Shown: positions 16,860-26,114, counted from the stretch's first letter. The stretch is DNA of 64,000 bases from Sphingorhabdus wooponensis (GCF_003933235.1 NZ_RWJI01000001.1:688001-752000), one strand, 5' to 3'. Notes: generated by a model not told the origin, from the letters alone. Numbers and translations are program-made.

Positions 16860-18173
16860 TCAAGATGGGTAAATTGGGAAGCGGCTGCACAATTCGCGCA
16901 CCCGAACGCGAACTTCGGCCTCGACAGCAGCGTCACCATGCTCACCCTTTTGACGCAAGCCTTCCAGCACGTCAGAGATCATGTGACCAATCTCCTGGAA
17001 TTCGGTAACGCCAAAGCCGCGTGTCGTTCCGGCTGGCGAGCCTACCCGAATGCCGCTGGTTTTCATCGGCGGCAGGGGATCATTCGGAATGCCGTTTTTA
17101 TTGCAGGTGATTGACGCGCGCTCCAACGCTTCGTCAGCATCACGCCCGGTAATGCCGAGCGGGGTCAGATCGACCAAGGCCAAATGGGTATCCGTACCGC
17201 CGGAAACCAAATTAGCGCCGCGTTCATGCAATGTTGCGGCCAGAGCCTTCGCATTGGTAATCGTCGCTGCAGCATAAGTTTTGAAATCCGGGCGCAGCGC
17301 CTCACCAAAAGCGACAGCCTTAGCAGCGATGACGTGCATCAATGGACCGCCCTGGAGCCCTGGGAAGACCGCCGAGTTGATCTTCTTGGCGATGGCTTCA
17401 TCATTCGTCATGATCATGCCGCCACGAGGTCCACGCAGCGTTTTATGCGTGGTGTTGGTTACAACATGGGCATGCTCAAGCGGGTTAGGATGAACGCCGC
17501 CAGCAACCAAGCCCGCAAAGTGGGCCATATCCACATGAAAGATTGCGCCGACTTCGTCGGCAATAGCGCGGAAGCGCGCAAAATCGATGATGCGTGGATA
17601 AGCCGAGCCACCAGCGATGATGATTTTCGGGCGATGTTCTTTGGCAAGACGCTCGACTTCGTCGAAATCAATAAGATGTGTTTCCGGGTTCACGCCGAAC
17701 TGCACAGCGTTGAACCATTTGCCTGACATGGCTGCCTTTGCGCCGTGTGTTAGGTGGCCGCCTGCATCCAGGCTCATACCCAATATCGTCTCGCCCGGCT
17801 TTACAAGTGCCAGCATGACAGCACCATTTGCCTGCGCACCGGAATGCGGCTGGACGTTTGCAAAGCCAGCATTGAAAAGCTTTTTGGCGCGTTCGATAGC
17901 TAATGTTTCAACTTCGTCTGAGGGCGCGCAACCCTGATAATAACGCTTGCCGGGATAGCCCTCGGCATATTTGTTAGTGAAAACCGACCCTTGCGCCTCA
18001 AGCACAGCTTTTGACACAATGTTTTCCGAGGCAATGAGCTCAATCTGGTTTTGCTCGCGATCCAGTTCATGGGTAAGACCGGTAAAAACTTCGGCATCCG
18101 TTTCGGCCAAGCCGCGTGTGAAAAAACCGTCGGGCTGGACATCGGAAAGATCGTGTGCGGGACGCGTGCTCAT
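16860..18173 (-). CDS. glyA: Serine hydroxymethyltransferase
   Basis: A 437-residue PLP enzyme interconverting serine plus tetrahydrofolate with glycine plus methylene-tetrahydrofolate, the main one-carbon source. The family landmarks [31 protein letters not shown], the PLP lysine in [15 protein letters not shown] and [14 protein letters not shown] are intact and the length is normal. The ATG overlaps the rpiB stop in an ATGA junction. It belongs to the operon rpiB-glyA-zinc ribbon-nrdR-trmJ. It provides the same folate cofactor system served by folK 8 kb away. Confidence 0.98.
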   Translation of the reverse strand: MSTRPAHDLSDVQPDGFFTRGLAETDAEVFTGLTHELDREQNQIELIASENIVSKAVLEAQGSVFTNKYAEGYPGKRYYQGCAPSDEVETLAIERAKKLFNAGFANVQPHSGAQANGAVMLALVKPGETILGMSLDAGGHLTHGAKAAMSGKWFNAVQFGVNPETHLIDFDEVERLAKEHRPKIIIAGGSAYPRIIDFARFRAIADEVGAIFHVDMAHFAGLVAGGVHPNPLEHAHVVTNTTHKTLRGPRGGMIMTNDEAIAKKINSAVFPGLQGGPLMHVIAAKAVAFGEALRPDFKTYAAATITNAKALAATLHERGANLVSGGTDTHLALVDLTPLGITGRDADEALERASITCNKNGIPNDPLPPMKTSGIRVGSPAGTTRGFGVTEFQEIGHMISDVLEGLRQKGEHGDAAVEAEVRVRVRELCSRFPIYPS

Positions 18174-18622
18174 GCTGGTTCCTTGGTCGTGAGTAAGGTG
18201 GATAATTTGTCAACGCGGCGTTGGTGGCGGTCGCCACCAAATTCGGTTGAGAGAAATGCATCAATACAGGCTTTCGCCATTTCGATACCAATCAGGCGCG
18301 CGCCCATAGCAATGACATTTGCGTCATTATGCTCGCGGGACAGGCGGGCCGAAAGTGGTTCAGACACAAGCGCGGCGCGCGCCGCTGGGTTGCGGTTCAC
18401 GGCGATGGAAATACCAATGCCTGATCCGCATAAGGCCACGCCGCGTTCTGCCGAACCATCGGCAATGGCGTGTGCAAGCTTGTATCCATAATCCGGATAG
18501 TCAACGGAGGCTTCGTCATATGGGCCAAGGTCGGCGACATCATGCCCAGCAGAGCGCAGATATTCAGCTAGCGCTGATTTCAGCGCGAGGGCAGCATGAT
18601 CTGAGGCGATGGCAATACGCAT
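18170..18622 (-). CDS. rpiB: Ribose-5-phosphate isomerase B
   Basis: A 150-residue RpiB/LacAB-family sugar-phosphate isomerase interconverting ribulose 5-phosphate and ribose 5-phosphate. The N-terminal [16 protein letters not shown], the [13 protein letters not shown] segment and the catalytic cysteine loop [17 protein letters not shown] are present, as is [16 protein letters not shown]. It is the first gene of the operon and overlaps glyA by four bases. RpiB-glyA-nrdR is a common alphaproteobacterial order. Confidence 0.94.
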   Translation of the reverse strand: MRIAIASDHAALALKSALAEYLRSAGHDVADLGPYDEASVDYPDYGYKLAHAIADGSAERGVALCGSGIGISIAVNRNPAARAALVSEPLSARLSREHNDANVIAMGARLIGIEMAKACIDAFLSTEFGGDRHQRRVDKLSTLLTTKEPA

Positions 18623-18652
18623 GGCACATCCTGTAACAGCTTGAGTCGACCT

Positions 18653-18946
18653 ATGTCCCCCCTATGGGAGCACGCCGCAAAAGGCCATGCCGAATTTCCG
18701 CGATTGCGTAGCTTATCCACCGCCTTTATGAGTGTAGCGATGCTGAATGCCATATTGTCCGTTGCTATGCTGTCTGCTTTTCTATTGCTCTATGGGGCAG
18801 GGAAGCGTTGGCGGCGCGACGGCGCTAGCCAACAAATGTGGCTGATGGTTGCCGCGGCCTTGGTAATATTCGCCAATGTGGCGATTTGGGTGGTGCCCGA
18901 TGAAAAGGGGCAGTCACTGGTAACGGGCGCGGCGGATATGCCCTGA
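18653..18946 (+). CDS. Small predicted membrane protein
   Basis: A 97-residue protein I do not recognise. Two hydrophobic segments are visible: roughly residues 26-47 (SVAMLNAILSVAMLSAFLLL) and 64-81 (MWLMVAAALVIFANVAIW), separated by a basic stretch (GKRWRRDG), giving a two-helix hairpin. The ATG at 18653 is used; an in-frame TTG at 18641 would add four residues. No good ribosome-binding site precedes either. It stands divergently from rpiB, convergent with the alpha/beta hydrolase. Reading frame character supports a real gene, but with limited certainty. Confidence 0.6.
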   Translation: MSPLWEHAAKGHAEFPRLRSLSTAFMSVAMLNAILSVAMLSAFLLLYGAGKRWRRDGASQQMWLMVAAALVIFANVAIWVVPDEKGQSLVTGAADMP

Positions 18947-19005
18947 AACCATGGCAAAATTACCGAATTGGAACCTTTTCATCGACCGCTTAATGGCTAT
19001 CAAAA

Positions 19006-19662
19006 TCACTTAATTGGACAGTTCGGATCCAAGCGGAAATCGAGATAGCCGTTCACTGACGCCATCAGCAATTCCATTTCATTTTCGAAGAAATGGTTCG
19101 CACGCGGAATTTCATCATGATTGATGGTGATGTGCCGCTGCGTCCGCAATTTATCGACAAGCTTTTGTACCGCGTTCGGGGTCACAACCTCATCATTCAC
19201 GCCTTGAATGATGATGCCCGATGATGGGCAGGGGGCTAGAAAGCTGAAATCATACATGTTGGCTGGCGGGGCAACGGAAATAAAACCCCGGATTTCCGGA
19301 CGGCGCATCAAAAGCTGCATTCCAATCCATGCGCCAAAGCTGAAACCTGCGATCCATGTTGTCGAAGCTTCGGGGTGAAAGCTTTGGACCCAATCTAGCG
19401 CGGAGGCTGCGTCAGACAATTCGCCGATGCCATTGTCAAATTCGCCTTCGCTTCGGCCAACACCGCGAAAGTTGAAGCGTAAAACCCCAAAACCGCGCGC
19501 TACGAAGGTTTTGTAAAGCTGTTGCGTGATACGGTCGTTCATTGTTCCGCCCGCTTGCGGGTGCGGATGCAAAATCATTGCAATGGGCGCTCTTGGACGT
19601 GGCGGCGGTGAAAAACGAGCTTCGAGGCGACCTTCTGGACCGGGAATAGCAATGGCGGGCAT
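19006..19662 (-). CDS. Alpha/beta hydrolase
   Basis: A 218-residue alpha/beta hydrolase of the group once called predicted hydrolase of the alpha/beta superfamily. MILHPHPQAGGTMND lies after the first strands, the nucleophile elbow is GFSFGAW with serine, LRFNFRGVGRSEGEFD precedes it, and the probable acid and histidine are in IIIQGVNDEVV and IPRANHFFENE. The ATG at 19662 begins the conserved domain; a longer frame to 19869 overlaps the start of the divergent cysteine desulfurase gene. Probable esterase or thioesterase; substrate unknown. Confidence 0.87.
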   Translation of the reverse strand: MPAIAIPGPEGRLEARFSPPPRPRAPIAMILHPHPQAGGTMNDRITQQLYKTFVARGFGVLRFNFRGVGRSEGEFDNGIGELSDAASALDWVQSFHPEASTTWIAGFSFGAWIGMQLLMRRPEIRGFISVAPPANMYDFSFLAPCPSSGIIIQGVNDEVVTPNAVQKLVDKLRTQRHITINHDEIPRANHFFENEMELLMASVNGYLDFRLDPNCPIK

Positions 19663-19767
19663 ATAAAATTTCGATTCTAAGAATGTGTGCCGAGCTTTAC
19701 CCGACGGTTCGGGCTTTGCAGGAATGTGAAGCGCTATATAGAAGCAGTGACGATTTTCGCAACTGTC

Positions 19768-20817
19768 ATGGAAAATATGCCCGACCAAAGCCGCATCTAT
19801 CTTGATCATGCCGCCACGACGCCCATCATTCCGGCGGCGCGCGCGGTTATGGCTGAAGCTATGGTGCATTGGGCTAATCCATCCTCACCGCATCAAGAAG
19901 GCAGAGCTGCTCGCTTTGCGCTTGAGGAGGCGCGTCAGCGGATTGCAGCCGCGCTGAATTGGGATGGTGAAGTCATCCTGACGAGCGGCGCCAGCGAAGC
20001 AATTGCGTTGGGGCTTCGCGGTACGGCGGCGGTGTCTAGTGCGGTGGAGCATGATGCGGTGTTGGCGGTGGCTGGGCCGTACCGTTTGCCGGTAGGAGCA
20101 GGTGGACAAGTCGATATCGGTGCAATCACTGGTGAAGCACGATTTGCTGTTCAATCTGTGAATAATGAAACCGGCATTATCCAACCCATGGCTGAAATTG
20201 CGGCCGCTGTGCGCAATGTTGGCGGCATATTCTTCGCTGATTGTTCGCAAAGCGCTGGAAAACTGCCGCTTCCCGATGCTGATATGATTGCGGTCTCGGC
20301 GCATAAATTAGGTGGGCCGCCGGGCATGGGGGCATTGCTCGTGCGCAATCTTGGATTGTTGTTCCCCACGGGTGGTCAAGAGCAAGGCTATCGACGCGGG
20401 ACGGAGAATTTGCCTGCAGCGATCGGATTCGCAACGGCACTTGAGGCGGGTTTTGCATGGATGGAAGATGCGGTCCGCCTGCGCAAAATATTGGAAGCTG
20501 CCGTAGTCGAATGTGGCGGCATTGTCGTTGCTTCGGAGAGCAACCGACTTGCGACCATCGGCAGTTACCGCATGCCAGGCGTTGCCGCGTCGAGCCAGCT
20601 TATCAACTTTGACATGGCGGGAATTGCGGTTTCTGCTGGCAGTGCCTGCTCATCCGGGACGCTGAAAACCAGCCATGTGTTGGGGGCGATGGGATGGGAT
20701 GATAAATCCGCGTCCGAAGTCATCCGCGTTAGCTTTGGCGCTGCCACGAATGACGCAGACATCACGCGCTTCATAGATGTCTGGCGCAGCATCTCCGTCC
20801 GCGCAAAAGCCGCATGA
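19768..20817 (+). CDS. Cysteine desulfurase (IscS/NifS-like), first of tandem pair
   Basis: A 349-residue fold-type I PLP enzyme expected to release sulfur from cysteine as enzyme persulfide plus alanine. RIYLDHAATTPIIPAA opens the domain, the PLP lysine is in AVSAHKLGGPPGMGALLVR, GGQEQGYRRGTEN follows, and the persulfide cysteine is in VSAGSACSSGTLKTSHVLG. ATG at 19768 or 19777 are both possible; the latter has GGAAAA just ahead. It overlaps the second desulfurase by four bases and is followed by a ferredoxin gene, indicating an iron-sulfur or thiolation role. The paralogues are clearly diverged, not a recent duplication. Confidence 0.88.
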   Translation: MENMPDQSRIYLDHAATTPIIPAARAVMAEAMVHWANPSSPHQEGRAARFALEEARQRIAAALNWDGEVILTSGASEAIALGLRGTAAVSSAVEHDAVLAVAGPYRLPVGAGGQVDIGAITGEARFAVQSVNNETGIIQPMAEIAAAVRNVGGIFFADCSQSAGKLPLPDADMIAVSAHKLGGPPGMGALLVRNLGLLFPTGGQEQGYRRGTENLPAAIGFATALEAGFAWMEDAVRLRKILEAAVVECGGIVVASESNRLATIGSYRMPGVAASSQLINFDMAGIAVSAGSACSSGTLKTSHVLGAMGWDDKSASEVIRVSFGAATNDADITRFIDVWRSISVRAKAA

Positions 20818-21860
20818 TTTACTTAGACTATCAAGCCACAACGCCGCTCGCCCCCGAAGCCTTCACGGCCATGGAGCCTTGGCTTAAGAGCGGTTTTGCA
20901 AACCCGCACAGCGCCCATGCCGCGGGCAGGGCAGCGGCAGCGGCGGTGGAGGTCGCCCGGGATCAGGTGGCGGCTTTGTTGCCACCGGGCGGACGCGTTA
21001 TCTTTACCTCCGGCGCGACAGAAGCGATTAATCTGGCGATTTTAGGATGTGGTCTGTCCGTAAGCGCCGCTGCGACCGAGCATGCTGCGGTGTTGGATTG
21101 TGTGCAGTATTTGGGCGGCGATGTGTTGCCGGTCGGAACCGATGGCCTCGTTGATCACGTGAAGACACATGCGGCATTGCAGGCCATCATGCTCGTGAAC
21201 AACGAGATTGGAACCATTCAACCTATTGCCGACCTTGCCGCCGCTGCCCACGCACAAAATAAGCTGTTTCTGTGCGACGCCGTGCAAGCTTTTGGCCGTA
21301 TGCCTATTCCTGATGGCCCCGATATGATTGCGGTTTCTGCACATAAGATTCATGGGCCCAAGGGCATCGGCGCTTTGTGGGTGCGTGATGGTGTGTCACT
21401 GGCCCCACACATGTTGGGCGGGGGACAAGAACAAGGCATGCGTTCCGGCACGCTTTCCACCGCTTTATGCGCGGGCTTTGGCGCGGCGGCGAAACTGGCG
21501 GCAGAGCGGATGGAGGCGGACGCCGCGCATGTTGCCATGCTTTGGAATCGCGCAAGGGCAGCCTTTGCCGATTGGACTATCAATGGCGCAACGACCGAGC
21601 GCTATAAGGGCAATCTTAACATCCGCCGAGATGGTATTGATGCTGGTCGGCTGATTTCCGAATGCCGGAACATTGCCTTTTCGGCTGGAAGCGCTTGTGC
21701 AAGTGGCTCAGGGCGTCCAAGCCATGTGCTGCGCGCCATTGGCTTGACCGATGCACAAGCAAAATCTTCCATTCGTTTGGGTTTTGGCCGCTATACGACT
21801 GTTGAAGAGATTGATATTGCGGCAAAGGCCATCAATCAGGCAGCAGAGGCAATGTTATGA
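20814..21860 (+). CDS. Cysteine desulfurase (IscS/NifS-like), second of tandem pair
   Basis: A 348-residue cysteine desulfurase. MIYLDYQATTPLAPEA opens it, the PLP lysine lies in AVSAHKIHGPKGIGALWV, GGGQEQGMRSGTLST follows, and the active cysteine is in FSAGSACASGSGRPSHVLR. All catalytic elements are intact, so the pair may be two active enzymes or a heterodimer; a heterodimer would be new and is only a possibility. It starts inside the stop codon region of the previous gene and overlaps the ferredoxin start (ATGA), so the three genes are translationally coupled. Confidence 0.9.
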   Translation: MIYLDYQATTPLAPEAFTAMEPWLKSGFANPHSAHAAGRAAAAAVEVARDQVAALLPPGGRVIFTSGATEAINLAILGCGLSVSAAATEHAAVLDCVQYLGGDVLPVGTDGLVDHVKTHAALQAIMLVNNEIGTIQPIADLAAAAHAQNKLFLCDAVQAFGRMPIPDGPDMIAVSAHKIHGPKGIGALWVRDGVSLAPHMLGGGQEQGMRSGTLSTALCAGFGAAAKLAAERMEADAAHVAMLWNRARAAFADWTINGATTERYKGNLNIRRDGIDAGRLISECRNIAFSAGSACASGSGRPSHVLRAIGLTDAQAKSSIRLGFGRYTTVEEIDIAAKAINQAAEAML

Positions 21861-22189
21861 TCACAGTCACGTTCATCAATGCCGAGGGCGATTCGCAAGT
21901 GGTCCATGGGAGCAACGGCCAGAGCCTGCTCGATCTCGCGCAAGCCGCTGGACAGCCGCTTGAGGGAACGTGCGAAGGCCAGATGGCTTGTTCCACTTGC
22001 CATGTAATCATCGACAAGGGTTGGTTTGATAAGCTTCCATCCGCAGTTGAGGATGAAGAAGATATGCTCGACCTTGCAACGGGGGCACGCCGCACGAGCC
22101 GCTTGTCCTGTCAAATTACTTTGACGCCTGACCTCGACGGGTTGGTCGTCCATGTTCCGGCCGAAAGCCGAAATATGCAGGGTCTGTAA
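21857..22189 (+). CDS. fdx: [2Fe-2S] ferredoxin, adrenodoxin type
   Basis: A 110-residue ferredoxin with the vertebrate/ISC type cluster-binding pattern: CEGQMACSTCH supplies three cysteines (C-x5-C-x2-C) and SRLSCQI the fourth. EDEEDMLDLATGARRTSRL is typical of the ISC ferredoxin group, which donates electrons for iron-sulfur cluster assembly and to some P450s. It is the third gene of the coupled desulfurase unit, which favours a role in sulfur mobilisation or cluster assembly. The tmRNA gene begins soon after its stop. Confidence 0.93.
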   Translation: MITVTFINAEGDSQVVHGSNGQSLLDLAQAAGQPLEGTCEGQMACSTCHVIIDKGWFDKLPSAVEDEEDMLDLATGARRTSRLSCQITLTPDLDGLVVHVPAESRNMQGL

Positions 22190-22234
22190 CCACCTCTACT
22201 TCCCATTCACGAAAAAGCGCCTATATAAGTTTCT

Positions 22235-22580
22235 GCCGAGTTCGCTCGGCTATGGTGATAAATTGCGATGTGCAATAGGTGCAGCGGACCCGGGGGCGGT
22301 ACCCGGCAGCTCCACCAAAATCTCTGGTTTTCAGAGGTCTTGGAGGGGCTGAACTAGGATCGACGTGCGTTGAAAAGCATTGTTTTTGCCCGGCATGAAT
22401 AAGCCGTGAAATGGTTCATAACCAATAGGTGCAAACGATAACGAAGCACTTGCTCTCGCAGCGTAATTTTGGGCCTCACGGTCTGAACTTACACTAAAAG
22501 AACGCGGCCGAACCGGCCGGGCAACAGAAAGGTTACAGCGGCTCGGGGGGTGCCGGGCAACAGAAACCCCTCACTTTTAG
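22235..22580 (+). ncRNA. ssrA: tmRNA, circularly permuted two-piece form
   Basis: The acceptor piece comes first and ends in CAGCTCCACCA at 22307-22317; the coding piece begins at 22345 with GGGGCTGAACTAGGATCGAC. GGGGCTG pairs with CAGCTCC over seven bases, rebuilding the tRNA-like acceptor stem across a 27-base connector (22318-22344) with its own hairpin (CTCTG/CAGAG). This order is the permuted arrangement of alphaproteobacteria, processed into two RNAs. A UUCG-capped hairpin (22235-22250) marks the approximate 5' edge. The tag frame lies at 22431-22466. With SmpB (gene at 45.7 kb) it rescues stalled ribosomes. The outer ends are estimates. Confidence 0.93.
22431..22466 (+). other. tmRNA proteolysis-tag reading frame (ANDNEALALAA, stop TAA)
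   Basis: Inside the coding piece the codons GCA AAC GAT AAC GAA and onward encode ANDNEALALAA before TAA. The ANDN beginning and the LAA ending agree with known tmRNA tags, which direct tagged proteins to ClpXP and related proteases. The usual leading alanine carried by tmRNA-Ala would precede it. Confidence 0.92.
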
Positions 22581-22624
22581 CCTATGTGGTCAAAATCGAG
22601 GTGCGGTGGTAAAAATCGCCGCCG

Positions 22625-23878
22625 TCAGGCAAGCGCAACAAGATCTGTGGCTTCCAACAGCTTTAAACGTGCCAGCCGGACCTTATCGAGCAAATCGGTG
22701 TCGCCCAGCTGGTCTGGCAAAATGGTTTCGGGCCAATGCGCGGCAACAACTTCGGCGATTATGTCCAGCTTATGGGCGTCAGCGATAAAGCGCTGATCAA
22801 CGGTTGTAGGGTCGGCAACAACGCGCAAGCGCAGGCAGGCAGGACCACCGCCATTTGCCATGGATTGGCGCACGTTCACGGGCACTAGCCTGCGGATGGG
22901 GCCATTGCCTTCGAGCATCTCCGTTAGCCAGCTCCACACCCGCGCATTTTCTTGTGCTTCGTCCGGCAAAATAAGCGCCATGCCGCCGTTGGGCAGCGTA
23001 ACCAATTGCGCATTGAACAGATAGCTTTGAATGGCGTCGGCTAGGCTCACGCGGTCGGCTGGAACGATGATAATCTCTGCCTCAGGCATCAACCGCTTAA
23101 TGTCGGCATAGGTCTGCTCGGGGTACTCAAATGCGTGTTCATGCGTGAAAAGCAGGCGTTCATTTGCCACGGCGACGACATCATTATGAAACGCACCAGC
23201 AGCGATGGCGATCTCGGATTGCTGCACAAACAAAACCTTGTCCGGGTCAAGGCGGTGCGCGCGCGCGATGGCCTTTGACGCCTCGATATGCTGCCGCGCG
23301 GGGAAGGGGCCGCCGGTCTTGCCATAGACAAATATTTCGATACCCGCTGCGTCATGTGACGCGCATAAACGCATGAAATTGGCTGCACCCTCGTCGCCAA
23401 ATGGCGCTGGCACGGGATCATGCACCACAAAATGCCGTTCGTTAGCAAAAGCCAACCGCAACTGCGCCGCTGTCCCAACCCACTCATGGCTTCTATGTGC
23501 CATACTAAGCAAATTTGCTGCCGATAGATGGCATTTGCCATCTGCCGTGTCCGGTGCAGGCGAAACGGTAGCCGCGTTTGCTGCCCACATGGCTGAAGCC
23601 GAAAAAGCAGCTGCCCGGATATGCGGCTGTGCCGATTGCATATCTGTTGCTAGCCCGTTGAGCCAGTTCTGGTTTGGCCGATTAAGCGGCATGAAAAAAC
23701 CTTGGACCAGACCAAGCCCAATGTTGGCGCGCATCTTCTCAATGCCCTGCAAAGCAGCCGCGCGCGGGTAAGATGGCGCGCCAGCATTGTTTGACGATGC
23801 CAAATTGCCAAGACTGAGCCCCGCATAATTATGGCTTGGTCCTATAATTCCGTCAAAATTGATTTCGACTAAGGACAT
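22625..23878 (-). CDS. astB: N-succinylarginine dihydrolase
   Basis: A 417-residue guanidine-modifying enzyme, second step of the arginine succinyltransferase (AST) pathway: N2-succinylarginine to N2-succinylornithine plus two NH3 and CO2. The N-terminal EINFDGIIGPSHNYAGLSLGN, FFMPLNRPNQNWL, DVVAVANERLLFTHEHAFE and the catalytic cysteine in NGGGPACLRLRVV are diagnostic. It starts next to the astA stop. The downstream end faces the tmRNA gene. astC and astD are not in the window; general ArgD-type transaminases often serve. Confidence 0.95.
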   Translation of the reverse strand: MSLVEINFDGIIGPSHNYAGLSLGNLASSNNAGAPSYPRAAALQGIEKMRANIGLGLVQGFFMPLNRPNQNWLNGLATDMQSAQPHIRAAAFSASAMWAANAATVSPAPDTADGKCHLSAANLLSMAHRSHEWVGTAAQLRLAFANERHFVVHDPVPAPFGDEGAANFMRLCASHDAAGIEIFVYGKTGGPFPARQHIEASKAIARAHRLDPDKVLFVQQSEIAIAAGAFHNDVVAVANERLLFTHEHAFEYPEQTYADIKRLMPEAEIIIVPADRVSLADAIQSYLFNAQLVTLPNGGMALILPDEAQENARVWSWLTEMLEGNGPIRRLVPVNVRQSMANGGGPACLRLRVVADPTTVDQRFIADAHKLDIIAEVVAAHWPETILPDQLGDTDLLDKVRLARLKLLEATDLVALA

Positions 23879-24909
23879 TAAGACCGCTCCACATACGTCA
23901 CCTGATCGCCGACTGAAATATTCAGAGCCTGCGCGGATTCCGTATCCATGATGACGTCATCGCCGCGATCATCAATCCAGCCATAAGCAGCCTTGAATGT
24001 GTGTAAGCGGCCAATCGTAAACAATTTCTTCTGGTGGATATTTTGTTCGCCAGCTGAAGGGCTTATCTCGGTTATCGTCACATCCTTTGCTTCGCGGATG
24101 CTTCGGATTTGGTCCGTGCGGGCGGTCATTGTGGGGCCGCCGTCAAAAATATCTATGTAATTTTCCCATGCGAAACCCTCATTCTCCAGCATACGCATAG
24201 CCGCTCGGCCAGAAGGGTGCGGCACGCCAATAACGGTCTTTGCGCTTTCCTGCAGCATGGCGATATACACTGGGTGTTTGGGCATAAGGTCGGCGATGAA
24301 TTGGTTGCCGAATTTTGCGTTGAATTCATCTGCTTCCTGAAAGCTCATCCCGAAAAAGCGTCCGGCTACACCATCCCAGAATGGAGATCCGCCGGCTTCG
24401 TCGATAACCCCGCGCAATTCGGCAATGGTTCTATCTGCGAACCGTTGGCGGTGATTACGAATGAACAGATATCGGCTGCGCGCGATTAACATCCCAAGCC
24501 CGCCTGCGCGTTCGCCGGGGTGGAGGAATAAACCGCCGACTTCCGTTGCGCCTTCAAGATCAGTCGAGAGGTTAAGAATATCGGCACGGAAGGTGCGTTC
24601 CAGTTCAACACTATGCTGTGTCAACGCGCCAATACGATAGCTGTAAAATGGCCATCTTTGTCCGACTTTGCCGAAAATTTGGCAGGTGCCACGGACTTCG
24701 CCAGTGACGCTGTTCTGCAACACGAACACATACAGGTCGTCAGCGACATCATCCCCAACGCGATCAAATCCCGCGGCAGAGCGTTCTAGCTTTGCTGACA
24801 GCGCTTTTTTGTCCGGCGGCAAGTTGGTGAAACCACCGCCAGTACGTTTCGCCATTTCGTAAATTGGTTGCAAATCGCCCATATTTGCCGGGCGGATAAG
24901 GAAAGTCAT
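23878..24909 (-). CDS. astA: Arginine N-succinyltransferase
   Basis: A 343-residue enzyme of the GNAT-related AstA family that succinylates the alpha-amino group of arginine with succinyl-CoA, committing it to the AST pathway. IRPANMGDLQPIYEMAKRTG at the start, EVGGLFLHPGERAGGLGMLI and FFGMSFQEADEFNAKFGNQF are typical. It overlaps the upstream M20 gene by four bases and adjoins astB, giving the unit M20-astA-astB. Confidence 0.95.
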   Translation of the reverse strand: MTFLIRPANMGDLQPIYEMAKRTGGGFTNLPPDKKALSAKLERSAAGFDRVGDDVADDLYVFVLQNSVTGEVRGTCQIFGKVGQRWPFYSYRIGALTQHSVELERTFRADILNLSTDLEGATEVGGLFLHPGERAGGLGMLIARSRYLFIRNHRQRFADRTIAELRGVIDEAGGSPFWDGVAGRFFGMSFQEADEFNAKFGNQFIADLMPKHPVYIAMLQESAKTVIGVPHPSGRAAMRMLENEGFAWENYIDIFDGGPTMTARTDQIRSIREAKDVTITEISPSAGEQNIHQKKLFTIGRLHTFKAAYGWIDDRGDDVIMDTESAQALNISVGDQVTYVERS

Positions 24910-26114
24910 AAGGTCCCTTTTTCTGATAAACGCATAATCGTCAGTGCGGACAATTGCGCGCGCTCGGTTAGACTTTCGACGATGAGAAATTCATCTTTGC
25001 TGTGAATGTTACCACCACGAACGCCCATCGTGTCTACCACCGGGACACCGCACGCTGCGATGTTATTACCATCACACACCCCGCCGCTGGAGCGCCAGCT
25101 AATGGATAGGCCAAGAGCGGTTCCACATTGCTTTACCAGGCCAAATAGCTTGGCAGCTCCACCGTCAATCGGCTTGGGTGGGCGTCCAAAACTGCCATGC
25201 AGATGGGCGCGCACTTCATGTTCACGTTCGATGTCGGCGATGATCCTGCGCAAATCTGCCTCGGTTTGTGTGACAATCTCCGGCGTGCGTGGCCGAAAGT
25301 TCACGCGCAAGATGGCGTGATCAGGCACCACATTATTCGGGCCGCCGCCCTCGATTTTGGCAGGGTTAACCGATAGCCCTTCACGCGAAAGCCTTTTGAG
25401 CCTAAGCGCGAGGTCCGCTGCCGCCAACACCGCATTGCGGCCATCATCTGGGTTGCGCCCGGCATGTGCGGACAATCCAGAAAAAATGATTGAAAAATTG
25501 CCACTCCCGCCACGTGCACCTGCCAGAGTGCCGTCGGGCAAAGCCGGTTCGTAGGTCAACGCGGCCAACTTGTTCTGCGCAAGCGCGGTTATGAGCTTCG
25601 CTGATGAAGGTGAGCCAACCTCCTCATCGCTGTTAATGAGGACTTGATATCCCATGCGCGCGACATTCGCCGAGCTTTCCACTGCGCTTAACGCGGCAAG
25701 CATGACGGCTATGCCGCCCTTCATGTCGGCAACACCAGGGCCATTGAGGACGCCGTCATCCAACCAGCGCAGCTTTTGAAATTCATGGTCCGCCGGAAAA
25801 ACCGTGTCCATATGACCTGTAAACAGTAATTGCGTGGGGGCATCAGGGCGCACAGTGACTAAAAGATGTCGCCCATGCGCAACAGTTTTGATGGATCCGT
25901 CGGCCAGCACGCGGTCGACCGGCTCGGGATTAACTAAGGTAACTTCGCCAGGAAGAGCGGAAAACGCATCGGCCAGCATTTTGGCGGTCAACGCTAAGCC
26001 ATCGAGATTGCCGGAGCCGCTGTTCACTGCTGACCAGCTTTGCACCTGCTCAAGCATGGACTGCTGTTGAATTGTTTCAAGAACCTGTCGTTCGCTGTCG
26101 GTTAGCGTATCCAT
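24906..26114 (-). CDS. M20-family metallohydrolase in the ast operon (candidate succinylglutamate desuccinylase)
   Basis: A 402-residue dinuclear zinc hydrolase of family M20, resembling glutamate carboxypeptidase (CPG2) and ArgE/DapE enzymes. Metal and catalytic motifs are LFTGHMDTVFP, GPGVADMKGGIAVML, INSDEEVGSPSS and the C-terminal histidine in RGGNIHSKDEFL; the dimerisation domain includes FSGLSAHAGRNPDDGRNA. It is the first gene of the coupled unit with astA and astB. The AST pathway needs a desuccinylase, classically AstE (M14-like), so this enzyme may fill that role by non-orthologous replacement; it could equally be a peptidase. M20 assignment is firm, the role is inference. Confidence 0.85.
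   Translation of the reverse strand: MDTLTDSERQVLETIQQQSMLEQVQSWSAVNSGSGNLDGLALTAKMLADAFSALPGEVTLVNPEPVDRVLADGSIKTVAHGRHLLVTVRPDAPTQLLFTGHMDTVFPADHEFQKLRWLDDGVLNGPGVADMKGGIAVMLAALSAVESSANVARMGYQVLINSDEEVGSPSSAKLITALAQNKLAALTYEPALPDGTLAGARGGSGNFSIIFSGLSAHAGRNPDDGRNAVLAAADLALRLKRLSREGLSVNPAKIEGGGPNNVVPDHAILRVNFRPRTPEIVTQTEADLRRIIADIEREHEVRAHLHGSFGRPPKPIDGGAAKLFGLVKQCGTALGLSISWRSSGGVCDGNNIAACGVPVVDTMGVRGGNIHSKDEFLIVESLTERAQLSALTIMRLSEKGTL

Noticed and set aside
19768-21860. Tandem cysteine desulfurases as one broken or freshly duplicated gene
   Set aside because: Both frames are complete with all catalytic motifs and differ strongly in sequence.
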